From PALSA-129 sp050014595 (GTDB taxonomy: Bacteria > Acidobacteriota > Terriglobia > Bryobacterales > Bryobacteraceae), in assembly GCA_050014595.1 (NCBI GenBank), contig JBEKDA010000027.1, positions 1-64,000 on the forward strand: a stretch of 64,000 nt of DNA, read 5' to 3'. Under the pieces are notes generated by a model. The model worked only from the letters and a program-made list of their open reading frames with translations. It ran no database searches and was not told the origin of the DNA. Shown one piece after another: positions 56,867 to 64,000 of the stretch. Numbering within the stretch: position 1 is the first letter of the stretch; every line of letters starts with the position of its first letter. The position numbers and the translations under genes were made by a program.

Positions 56867-58407
56867 AATGCGCCGGCGATTTGCGCCGCGAATTCGGCCG
56901 CGGCAGCGTTGCTGGGGAAGATGCGGACGCCCGCCGCGGCCAGGGCCGCCTCCACGCGCCGGCGGTCCTGCGGGTCCTGAGGCGTGCCCGTGATGGAGCA
57001 GACGAAGGTCACCCGTCCGGGCGCGGCGGCAATCACCGGCACGAGTTCACCCGCGGGATCGGGATTGGCGCCGTAGCCCAGAACCACATCGAGCAGGATC
57101 ACGGCGGTCTCGGGATCGTTCGACTCCTCGGTGATGCGGCGGTTGCGCAGGGAGTAGTCGATCATGGGGTGCGGGCGGCCCACGGTGAACGCGTCGTCGC
57201 CGAGATCGATCAGGGTGTGCCCCCGGCTCTTCCACACGTCGGCCAGTGGCGCGAATGGCGCCAGGGGCACGTTGGAGTAGACGTTGCCGAGAGCGTGGGC
57301 GCGGAAGATGAGTTGGGCCTCCGCGCAAAACGTTCCGCCGCTGAACAGACCGCGGATATACTTCTGCGGGGCGGTGAACCTGCCGGCTTCGCGCGCGGCT
57401 GCATCGTGAATCTCCGACCGGCGGGCTTCCAGGAACTTGCGGGCGACTTCGGCGTGGCGGCACTTGGAGAGCGCGGCGGCCATGAGCGCGGCTTCTTCGA
57501 GGGTCGCGGCGGGAATCATTCCGTATTGCCGCAGGATGGCTTCATCGGCTCCCAAAAAGGCGGCGATGACCGGCTTCCCGATCCCGGCGACGGCCTCCCC
57601 GATGCGGCGCAGGACGGTTTCGTGGGGAGGCTTGGAGATGAGCACGACGACGCGCGTGGCGGGGTCGTCCCGCAGGGCGGCGAGAGCTTCCAGAAACATA
57701 ATCCCGCCGACTTCCCGTTTGACGTCGCGGCCGCCTGTGCCGATGGCCTGGGAGACGCCCGCGCCTTCGTTGGAAAGGATCGTGCTGACTTCCTGCAGTC
57801 CGGTTCCGGCGGCGGCCACAATGCCGATATCGCCGCGGTTCACGGCGTTGGCGAACGCCAACGGGACGCCGTTGAGGATGGCGGTGCCGCAGTCCGGGCC
57901 CATCATCAACAGGCCTTTTTCGCGCGCCAGGCGCTTGAGCTCGATTTCAGCGGCGAGAGAGACGTTGTCGGAAAAGAGCATCACGTGCAGGCCGGCCTCG
58001 AGGGCTTGCCGCGCCTGCTCGGCGGCGTAGCGGCCGGCGATGGAGACGAGCGCCACGTTGGCGCCGGGAAGGGCCCGGAGGGCGGATTCGATGCTGGCGG
58101 GCAGGTGCTCGACGTCGGCCTCGCGGCGGGTGCGAGCCTGTTGTAGGCGGCCGGCTGCCGCTTCGAGCGCGGCCGCCGCGGCTTCGGCGGTTTCCGCTTT
58201 CACGGCGAGGATGAGGTCGGTATCGCCGGCGGCTTCGAATTGGCCGGTCCAGAGGCCGGCGGAGCGAAGAATGGCCTTATTCTGGCGCGTGGCCATGACG
58301 GCGGCGGCGTCGACGACGCGATCGAGCGAAAGCAGGTCGCGGCCCACCATCATGAGTGTGACCGAGTCGAAGTAGAGGCCGGTGCGAATTTCGCCTTGGA
58401 CGGTCAT
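56854..58407 (-). CDS. fdrA: FdrA/AllF-type protein, oxamate carbamoyltransferase subunit
   Basis: 517 residues from ATG 58407; the frame is open far upstream, but those codons oppose allH. It resembles a succinyl-CoA-synthetase-type CoA-binding fold: SVTLMMVGRDLLSLDRV, VALVSIAGRYAAEQARQALE, MGPDCGTAILNGVPLAFAN, AAAGTGLQEVSTILSNEGAG, AIGTGGRDVKREVGGIMFLE, GLFSGGTFCAEAQLIFR, then RPHPMIDYSLRNRRI and VLLDVVLGYGANPDP. By analogy with E. coli it joins AllG and AllH to phosphorolyse oxalurate to oxamate and carbamoyl phosphate. ATGA overlap with allH. The carbamate kinase usually paired with it is not in the window. Confidence 0.93.
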   Translation of the reverse strand: MTVQGEIRTGLYFDSVTLMMVGRDLLSLDRVVDAAAVMATRQNKAILRSAGLWTGQFEAAGDTDLILAVKAETAEAAAAALEAAAGRLQQARTRREADVEHLPASIESALRALPGANVALVSIAGRYAAEQARQALEAGLHVMLFSDNVSLAAEIELKRLAREKGLLMMGPDCGTAILNGVPLAFANAVNRGDIGIVAAAGTGLQEVSTILSNEGAGVSQAIGTGGRDVKREVGGIMFLEALAALRDDPATRVVVLISKPPHETVLRRIGEAVAGIGKPVIAAFLGADEAILRQYGMIPAATLEEAALMAAALSKCRHAEVARKFLEARRSEIHDAAAREAGRFTAPQKYIRGLFSGGTFCAEAQLIFRAHALGNVYSNVPLAPFAPLADVWKSRGHTLIDLGDDAFTVGRPHPMIDYSLRNRRITEESNDPETAVILLDVVLGYGANPDPAGELVPVIAAAPGRVTFVCSITGTPQDPQDRRRVEAALAAAGVRIFPSNAAAAEFAAQIAGALGGR

Positions 58408-59351
58408 GAGGCGGCTCCCGGGGAAGTTTGTGGGGCAGGTTGGCAAACTGCGGCGGGTTGGTACCCCGCCTGGCGACGTTTGCCAAGGGCCGCCCGGCGC
58501 CGGTTGCCAACCGGGGCGCAGGATAATATCATGCTGCCCCACAACGCCCGTCCCGTGTAATTGTGTACTGAGCGAGCCAGGAAGCTGTAGACTCCCGCGG
58601 CGAGATCGGCGCCGGAACTGGCGCCTACCGCCGACAACCGAGCGGTGTGGCGCGCCACTTCGGCTTCCGTGCCGGCGAAGAGGGCGTGAATCAAGGATTG
58701 CGCGGGCTCGATACAGCAGCCGTCGGCGGCGCAGCGCAGCAGGGACTCGGAAAAGGCATTGGAGCTTCGCGCGGCTTGGCGCACGCGGCGGCGCTCGAGC
58801 CAGGGCGCGCCGGCGGCGTACATTCCCAGCAGGAGGCCGGCCAGGAAATCGTCGCCGCTGGGTGTCAGCCCGAAACCCAGGCCGGCGATCGCGCGGGCGC
58901 CGGAATCGAGATCTCCGGCGAGCAGAAGGCCGACTCCGTCGCGGAATCGGCCGGCGAGCGCCGCTTCGAAGGCCGAGCCGGAGCCGGGCAAAAAGACAAT
59001 GCTCCGGGCAGGCGCGGACTCGAGGAGCGCGGCTCTGAGCGCGTCGAGGTTCCGACGGATTCTGGCTGGATCGGAGCCGCCAATGTGCAGGCGGGAACGG
59101 TAACGTCGGCGAATCTCCATCGCGGCGCCGTCGAGGATCACGCGATCCGGACAGACCTCCAGCGAACCGATGGCGTTGAGGTCGCATCCGCGCACAACCA
59201 ACTGGACGGGCCCGGCGCCCTGGCATTCCTCGACTACAACGGCGAGATCGGGACCTTCGTCCCGGACGAACGCAGTTGCTCCGCGGAAGCGTGAGAACAC
59301 GTGGTAGCCCCCGATCTCGACTCGGTCACCGATATCCAGCAGTTCGATCAC
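58404..59351 (-). CDS. allH: AllH/YlbF-type protein (DUF2877), oxamate carbamoyltransferase subunit
   Basis: 315 residues starting with GTG 59351 (AGGAG about 8 bases upstream). The family motif GLGFGLTPSGDDFLAGLLLG lies near residues 158-177, with SLLRCAADGCCIEPAQSLIH and GASSGADLAAGVYSFLA behind it. The normal protein would end soon after HNYTGRA; instead 39 codons (LWGSMILSCAPVGNRRRAAL ... VCQPAPQ) come from a 117-bp palindrome-ended element at 58428-58544 inserted in frame, after which TSPGAAS and the coupled ATGA stop follow. Confidence 0.9.
   Translation of the reverse strand: MIELLDIGDRVEIGGYHVFSRFRGATAFVRDEGPDLAVVVEECQGAGPVQLVVRGCDLNAIGSLEVCPDRVILDGAAMEIRRRYRSRLHIGGSDPARIRRNLDALRAALLESAPARSIVFLPGSGSAFEAALAGRFRDGVGLLLAGDLDSGARAIAGLGFGLTPSGDDFLAGLLLGMYAAGAPWLERRRVRQAARSSNAFSESLLRCAADGCCIEPAQSLIHALFAGTEAEVARHTARLSAVGASSGADLAAGVYSFLARSVHNYTGRALWGSMILSCAPVGNRRRAALGKRRQAGYQPAAVCQPAPQTSPGAAS
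58428..58544. repeat. 117-bp element with TTGTGGGGCAG inverted ends, in frame in allH
   Basis: The ends TTGTGGGGCAG (58428-58438) and CTGCCCCACAA (58534-58544) are perfect 11-bp inverted repeats. Inside, GGTTGGCAAAC, ACGTTTGCCAA and GGTTGCCAACC form further stems. The length is exactly 39 codons with no stop in the allH frame. GTGGGGCAGC also begins modules at 56430 and ends one at 38640. Confidence 0.75.
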
Positions 59352-59373
59352 CGGCGTTACTCCTGCCGGCCGG

Positions 59374-60126
59374 TCACGCCAACGCCAGTGCCGGTTGTTC
59401 CTCTTCTTCCAGCGTTTCCGGCATGACCAGGGTCCGGTTGGCCCGCAGCAGTTCGGCTGAAACCGGCCGCACCAGGCGAGTCTGGATCTGTTCCTCGAGG
59501 TAGTTCTTCACCGTGGTGGCCCAATACTCGCGGGTCACATAGAAGACCTTGGCGCCGCCCAACTCGTGCTGGCGGTCGGGCCAGGGATAGGAAGGCTGCG
59601 CCATGCCGATGCCCCAGCGCTTCAGGCCGTTGTAACTCTCGTAGGTGGCCCAGAATTCCTTCTGCTTGAGGGTCTCGAAGCAGTACTCGCACTTGGCGTA
59701 GTACATGATGGCCCCGGCGCGCAGGCCTCTGCGGAAGGCCATGCTGTGCAGGCTGATATTGATATCCTGGTTCATCAACCGGCCATTGCAGAACGCCACG
59801 GCGTGGCCGTCAATGAGGCCGATGAGCTGATACGGGTCCTTGAGGCGATTGCGTACCCATCCCAGAACCTCGGCGTAGACGCGGGCGCCGACAATGTCGT
59901 AAAAGTCGTGGTCCACGTCCATCAGCTTCTTGATATAGGCGAGGAATGCGGGAGCCTCTTCCTTTTCGAGCGGGCGGATCAGCATCGTCTGGCCGTCTTT
60001 CACCTGAACCATGGCGGGTTCGAACGGGGGGATGAGCATCGAGGGTCCCGACAGCAGCGGCTCCAGTTCCTCCACATTGAAGCTCACAACCTGGCGAGTC
60101 ACCTTTTCGGGCGGCGCTTTCTTCAT
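59374..60126 (-). CDS. GNAT-like acyltransferase-fold protein of unknown function
   Basis: 250 residues; AGAGG lies before the ATG. Residues 45-180 follow a GNAT-type order (QTMLIRPLEKEEAPAFLAYI, PYQLIGLIDGHAVAFCNGRL, ISLHSMAFRRGLRAGAIMYY, FETLKQKEFWATYESYNGL), though the acetyl-CoA loop (R/Q-x-x-G-x-G/A) is only approximated by RRGLRAG. The C-terminal 60 residues are helical and acidic. It ends 22 bases before allH on the same strand, so it may be the first gene of the catabolic operon, but a functional link is unproven. Confidence 0.65.
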   Translation of the reverse strand: MKKAPPEKVTRQVVSFNVEELEPLLSGPSMLIPPFEPAMVQVKDGQTMLIRPLEKEEAPAFLAYIKKLMDVDHDFYDIVGARVYAEVLGWVRNRLKDPYQLIGLIDGHAVAFCNGRLMNQDINISLHSMAFRRGLRAGAIMYYAKCEYCFETLKQKEFWATYESYNGLKRWGIGMAQPSYPWPDRQHELGGAKVFYVTREYWATTVKNYLEEQIQTRLVRPVSAELLRANRTLVMPETLEEEEQPALALA

Positions 60127-60284
60127 GATTTCTACCTCTAACCTCGATGTAACACGATTGCAGCATCCGGTGAAAGGACATGCGGGTCTGAAATTATGGA
60201 TTGCTGAGTCTCGCGGAATACGGTGACGGCTTCTGTCCGGCCGGCAATCGCTCCCTCACGGTCGTGCGACAAGTCGCGGCTCTG
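60127..60284. other. Intergenic gap before the GNAT-like gene
   Basis: 158 bases between same-strand genes. It should hold the promoter of the GNAT-allH cluster, but no clear -35/-10 pair, operator or terminator hairpin is visible to me. Confidence 0.4.
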
Positions 60285-62840
60285 TTACTCCTCCCACCGA
60301 ATCCAGGGCAGTTCATATGGTAAGAGAGCGTCTTCGTGGAACGGCACCACGCGGACCGCAAAGCCGCTGCTTCCGCTCTGCCCGCACTCGACCTCACCCT
60401 CGTAGAGGTGATCGGTTCCCCAGGATTGGCGTAGCGCCAGATCCACGTGCGAGCCCGTGCCGATCTGACCGTCGGCGGCCAGGACGCCGTAGTAGGCCTG
60501 CACGCGCACGTCGCCGGGAGAGAGGCGGCCCAACGAGACCCGCGCGGTGACCTTCACCTTCGAGCCCACCAGGAACTCGCGGCCGCCCCCGTTCACCTCC
60601 ACTTGGGTGACGTGCACCTCGGATCCATGAACGTACAGCCGTTTCCGCCAGTCCATCAGGGACCGCACCCGGCTCGCGTCGCCGGCCAGGCGGATGAGCC
60701 GGCCGGCAGCCGGGAGATAGAAGCGCTCGGCGTATTCGGCCACCATCCGGTTGGTGCTGAAGACCGGCGAAAGCCGCTTCATGGACGCCTTCATCTTGGC
60801 CAGCCAGCCGCGCGGGATGCCGGCGGCGTCGCGATCGTAGAAGAGCGGCACCACATCGTTTTCCAGGAGGTGGTAGAGCGCCTCCGACTCCACCTGGTCC
60901 TGATATTCCGGGTTGTTGTACTCCTCGCCGTTGCCGATCGCCCAGCCTACTTGCCGGTCGTACGCTTCATCCCACCATCCGTCCAGAATCGACAGGTTCA
61001 GCCCGCCGTTGGCCAGCAGTTTCATGCCGCTGGTGCCGCTGGCCTCGTTGGGCCGCCGCGGCGTATTCAACCACACGTCCGCGCCCTGCACCAGGTACCG
61101 CGCCACCGCAATGTCGTAGTCTTCCAGGAACACGACACTGCGCCTGACCTGCGGGTCCCGGGCGAATCGGATGATTTGCCGGATCAGTTCCTTGCCTTCC
61201 GTATCATGGGGGTGCGCCTTGCCGGCGAGGAGGATCTGTACGGGCCGTTCCGAGCCGGTGAGGATGCGTTTCAGCCGATCCATGTCGCGGAGCAGCAGAG
61301 TGGCTCGCTTGTAGGTGGCGAAGCGGCGCGCGAACCCGATAGTGAGGGCGTCGGGGGAGAGGACGCCGCCGGCAACCGTGATCTCCGCGTCGGTGCCGCC
61401 TCTCTGCCTGACCTGGGAGGCCAGCCGCGAGCGCGCGTAGTGGACCAGGCGCTCCCGGCGGATCTCGTGTACCCGCCACAATTCCTGATCCGGAATGCGG
61501 TCTATGCGCTGCCAGAGAGCCGTATCGGCGGGTTTCTCGCCCCATTGCGGGCCAAGGTAGCGGTTGAGCAGCGCGCTCATCTCCATCGAGATCCAGGAAC
61601 GCGTATGGATCCCGTTGGTAACCGAGCCAATCGGCACCTCGTCCAGAGGATAGCCGGCCCACATAGGTTGCGCCATCTGGCGCGTCACCACCCCGTGCAG
61701 CCTGGCGACTCCATTGGTGTATGAGCTGTGACGCGCTGCCAGGTACGCCATGTTGAACGGCTCGCCAAGATCCGAAGGAACCTGTCTTCCGTATGCCAAA
61801 AACTGCTCGATACCGAGGCCGAGGCTGCGCGAATATTCGCGCAGGTATTTGTCCACCAGAGCGGGATCGAAGCGGTCGAAGCCCGCCGCCACCGGCGTAT
61901 GGGTGGTGAATATGCTACCCGCCGCAGCCACCTGGCGCGCCTCGTGGTAGGGGAAGCCAAACTCCTCCATGATCATCCTGGTTCGTTCCGGCCCTAGAAA
62001 CGCCGAGTGTCCTTCGTTCATGTGGCACACGGTTGGCTTTATACCGAGCGCGCGAAGCGCCCGCATGCCACCGATCCCCAGTACGATCTCCTGCTGGATG
62101 CGAAGCTCGCGGTCGCCTCCGTACAGCGCTCCGGTCACCTGCCGGTCGTCGGCCGTGTTCTCCGCCACGTTGGTATCGAGCAGATACAGCGGCACTCTCC
62201 CCACCTGGACTTTCCAGATCTGCGCCGCCAGTCGCCGTCCGGGGAAATCGATGTGCACCGTGAGCGGCTTCCCCGGCCCATCCTCCACCGGTTGGATGGG
62301 CAGGTTATGGAAGTCGTTGATCGGATAGGTTTCCTGCTGCCATCCATCGGCATTGAGGTACTGATGGAAGTAGCCGCCCTGGTACAGCAGGCCGATGCCG
62401 GCCAGAGGCAGACCGAGGTCGCTGGCCGACTTGAGGTGATCCCCGGCCAGGATGCCCAGGCCGCCGGCGTAATTCGGAATGCACTCGGTCAGTCCGAACT
62501 CCGCCGAAAAATAGGCGATCCGGATTCCCATCGCTTCCGGGTGCGCCGCGGCAAACCAGCCGGCGCCGGCAACGTACTCGTCCAGATTGACGGAAGCCCG
62601 GTCCATCTGCGCGAGGAAAGCCTCATCGCCGCAGAGTTCGTCGATCCGCCTCTGGTCGATGCGGCCGAGAATCAGGCGCGGGTTGTGCCCGGTCTCTTCC
62701 CACAGGTCGGGATCCAGTGTGCGAAAGAGTTCGATGGTGGGGTGGTGCCAGGACCACCGCAGGTTGAGGGACAGCTTGTTCAGGCACTGCAGCCGGACCG
62801 GCAAACGAGGGATGACATGATAGGCGTGAACGCGGGGCAT
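60285..62840 (-). CDS. glgP: Alpha-glucan phosphorylase (GT35, DUF3417-containing form)
   Basis: 851 residues from ATG 62840, with AGAGG about 10 bases upstream; an ATG at 62885 is possible. Residues 15-70 are the DUF3417 N-terminal domain (LNKLSLNLRWSWHHPTIELF). The catalytic part has YFSAEFGLTECIPNYAGGLG, GDHLKSASDLGLPLAGIGLL, CHMNEGHSAF, TNGIHTRSWI, GFARRFATYKRA and the PLP region EASGTSGMKLLANGGLNLSI. This short form (Thermotoga/archaeal type) lacks allosteric and glycogen-storage sites and releases glucose-1-phosphate from glycogen or maltodextrin. No other glg genes are nearby. Confidence 0.95.
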   Translation of the reverse strand: MPRVHAYHVIPRLPVRLQCLNKLSLNLRWSWHHPTIELFRTLDPDLWEETGHNPRLILGRIDQRRIDELCGDEAFLAQMDRASVNLDEYVAGAGWFAAAHPEAMGIRIAYFSAEFGLTECIPNYAGGLGILAGDHLKSASDLGLPLAGIGLLYQGGYFHQYLNADGWQQETYPINDFHNLPIQPVEDGPGKPLTVHIDFPGRRLAAQIWKVQVGRVPLYLLDTNVAENTADDRQVTGALYGGDRELRIQQEIVLGIGGMRALRALGIKPTVCHMNEGHSAFLGPERTRMIMEEFGFPYHEARQVAAAGSIFTTHTPVAAGFDRFDPALVDKYLREYSRSLGLGIEQFLAYGRQVPSDLGEPFNMAYLAARHSSYTNGVARLHGVVTRQMAQPMWAGYPLDEVPIGSVTNGIHTRSWISMEMSALLNRYLGPQWGEKPADTALWQRIDRIPDQELWRVHEIRRERLVHYARSRLASQVRQRGGTDAEITVAGGVLSPDALTIGFARRFATYKRATLLLRDMDRLKRILTGSERPVQILLAGKAHPHDTEGKELIRQIIRFARDPQVRRSVVFLEDYDIAVARYLVQGADVWLNTPRRPNEASGTSGMKLLANGGLNLSILDGWWDEAYDRQVGWAIGNGEEYNNPEYQDQVESEALYHLLENDVVPLFYDRDAAGIPRGWLAKMKASMKRLSPVFSTNRMVAEYAERFYLPAAGRLIRLAGDASRVRSLMDWRKRLYVHGSEVHVTQVEVNGGGREFLVGSKVKVTARVSLGRLSPGDVRVQAYYGVLAADGQIGTGSHVDLALRQSWGTDHLYEGEVECGQSGSSGFAVRVVPFHEDALLPYELPWIRWEE

Positions 62841-62943
62841 CGTGGGAACCTCTACTTTCCTCTCCAGCTTATCGGCTATTGGCATCAATTAGGTTATGCC
62901 AGTCCGATTTTAGCGAGCTGGATCTCGGTGCGGGCCCGCCCGC

Positions 62944-64000
62944 TCACTTCCCGTAAACTACCGCGACCGCGAAAGGACCCAGTTCAATCGCCGGCCCTCC
63001 TAACGCCGCCGTGCGCGGGGCCGCGGAGGAATCGACCACCGACACTTCCGCATCCTTCCATTCCTCCTTCAGCCGGACGGTGATTCTTCCATTGCGCTTG
63101 TTCACCACGAGCAGCGCGCGGCCCTTGGGCGTGACCAACGCCTGCGCCAGGATGTCGCCCGTCGCGCCACGCGTCTCGACGAGCCGGTCGCCCGGCGCGA
63201 AGTGGTCGTGGATCAGTTTGAGCACCCAGAAGCGCGCATTCGGACTTCCCGTCTTCCAATCCACCATGCTCACGCTCGGAAACTGCGTCGGGTACCCGAC
63301 AAGCTGCGACTCGCCGACAATATCGATCCCCATGCGCATCGCGCCCAGATAGACGTACGCATAGAGCGCTCCCGAGGCGTTCCAGTAGATATCGGGGATG
63401 GTCTCCTGGCCCGCGGGATCGCCGGGGAGGATACTGCCGATCTCATCCAGGGTGGTGCGCGTTTCGGGCGACAGCCGCTTGCGGATCTGTTCGACGTAGC
63501 GCACCGTGTTGAGGAATCCGTCGGCCTGGTTGAAGAAAGTGTACTGCCAGTGCTCGGGCGTCTCGGCTGCCGCTGGGGTTGCGTAGAAGTGATACGAGAT
63601 CACGTCGAGCGGTATACCGGGACGGTGGTTTTTGTGGTCGAGGAAGTACTCGAACATTTCCGGGTGCCCGCTGGGAGCCGCGAGCGCGAGCGAGACGAAC
63701 TTCGTCTCGGGCGACACGGCATGGATCGCAGCCGCCACCGCGTCATAGCGCGCGGTATAGTCCTGCGGCGACATCCCATGCTCGAACTCGGGCTCGTTGA
63801 AGACCTCCCAATACGGAATCTTGAAATGGAAGTTGGAGGCGTGCGGCTTCCCCTGCCGGTCCGTGAAGCCGCCCTTGGCATACCAGCTCACGAGGCGCGC
63901 GAAGTAATCGGCGAGATCCTGCAAGCCGCCTTCGCGCAGGTCCTTGCCCTGGGTGTAATTCCACGTCGCCTCGTCGGCATCGGCGGGATAGGTCACCGGC
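62944..64000 (-). CDS. Glycoside hydrolase, GH39-like, cut by window edge
   Basis: At least 350 residues; the frame stays open to the window end, so the N-terminus is missing. (b/a)8-barrel features: PYWEVFNEPEFEHGMSPQDY with the general acid/base Glu of clan A (N-E-P), IPLDVISYHFYA, and a later strand TTLDEIGSILPG, where a nucleophile Glu is expected. The C-terminal beta-sandwich (ALLVVNKRNGRITVRLKEEW) is typical of GH39/GH51-type enzymes acting on xylan- or glycosaminoglycan-like substrates. Substrate unknown; a signal peptide cannot be judged. Confidence 0.78.
   Translation of the reverse strand, partial: PVTYPADADEATWNYTQGKDLREGGLQDLADYFARLVSWYAKGGFTDRQGKPHASNFHFKIPYWEVFNEPEFEHGMSPQDYTARYDAVAAAIHAVSPETKFVSLALAAPSGHPEMFEYFLDHKNHRPGIPLDVISYHFYATPAAAETPEHWQYTFFNQADGFLNTVRYVEQIRKRLSPETRTTLDEIGSILPGDPAGQETIPDIYWNASGALYAYVYLGAMRMGIDIVGESQLVGYPTQFPSVSMVDWKTGSPNARFWVLKLIHDHFAPGDRLVETRGATGDILAQALVTPKGRALLVVNKRNGRITVRLKEEWKDAEVSVVDSSAAPRTAALGGPAIELGPFAVAVVYGK

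Noticed and set aside
58407..59226. A 5' extension of fdrA giving a 790-residue protein
   Set aside because: The extra 273 codons lie antiphase to conserved allH sequence on the same strand and show no conserved motif; the ATGA at 58404-58407 marks the start.

Overview
The window is GC-rich and densely coded, and most likely comes from an acidobacterium of the Solibacter/Bryobacter type. It carries a VWFA-related acidobacterial protein (12751-13749), two remnants of the Solibacter-type C-terminal domain (TIGR03437), a decayed Solibacter-style Ser/Thr kinase, a hopanoid-pathway enzyme (HpnE) and many signal-peptide proteins of unknown function.

Layout. 0-13.7 kb is mostly housekeeping on the plus strand: metallo-beta-lactamase nuclease, purB, an aminotransferase, a VapBC-like pair, a methyltransferase coupled to yraN, galT, a TPR protein, yvcK, glmU, a GH20 hexosaminidase and the VWFA protein. 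13.8-22.8 kb holds a Gfo/Idh oxidoreductase, uppP-ftsK with three small downstream genes, an imidazolonepropionase-like amidohydrolase, an RluB-type pseudouridine synthase and a beta-barrel protein. 23.2-28.4 kb has a 922-residue OmpA/PKD/Ig-like envelope protein, the RNase P RNA gene (rnpB, 26149-26505), a MurG-like glycosyltransferase and a PAP2 phosphatase. 28.65-31.4 kb is an arsenic operon, arsR-arsM-acr3-arsC, whose arsR carries an in-frame amber codon. 31.4-44.1 kb is accessory: a kinase pseudogene, hpnE, a HExxH/HhH protein, fossils of an S41 peptidase, a TIGR03437 protein and an IS1380 transposase, an M1 aminopeptidase, a receiver-like protein, a 49-residue membrane protein and several secreted proteins. 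44.5-47.1 kb is a one-carbon pair: a MetF-MetV fusion and a pterin-binding methyltransferase. 47.6-49.0 kb has two toxin-antitoxin-like pairs.

The most coherent system is the minus-strand cluster from 59351 down to 49096 (possibly starting at 60126): AllH-AllF(FdrA)-AllG (oxamate carbamoyltransferase subunits), a cyclase-family hydrolase, a three-subunit molybdenum hydroxylase and an NCS2 nucleobase permease. Most junctions are 4-base overlaps. I read it as uptake, hydroxylation, ring opening and phosphorolysis of a nitrogen heterocycle; the substrate is not determined. A 446-bp insertion bounded by exact 16-bp direct repeats now separates fdrA from allG, and a 117-bp palindrome-ended element is inserted in frame in allH.

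The window is unusually rich in dispersed palindromic repeats. I distinguish about six families. Some lie in frame inside genes (ftsK, allH), some at gene ends (glmU), and one shows a compensatory base-pair change between copies. The last kilobases hold an alpha-glucan phosphorylase and a glycoside hydrolase cut by the window edge.
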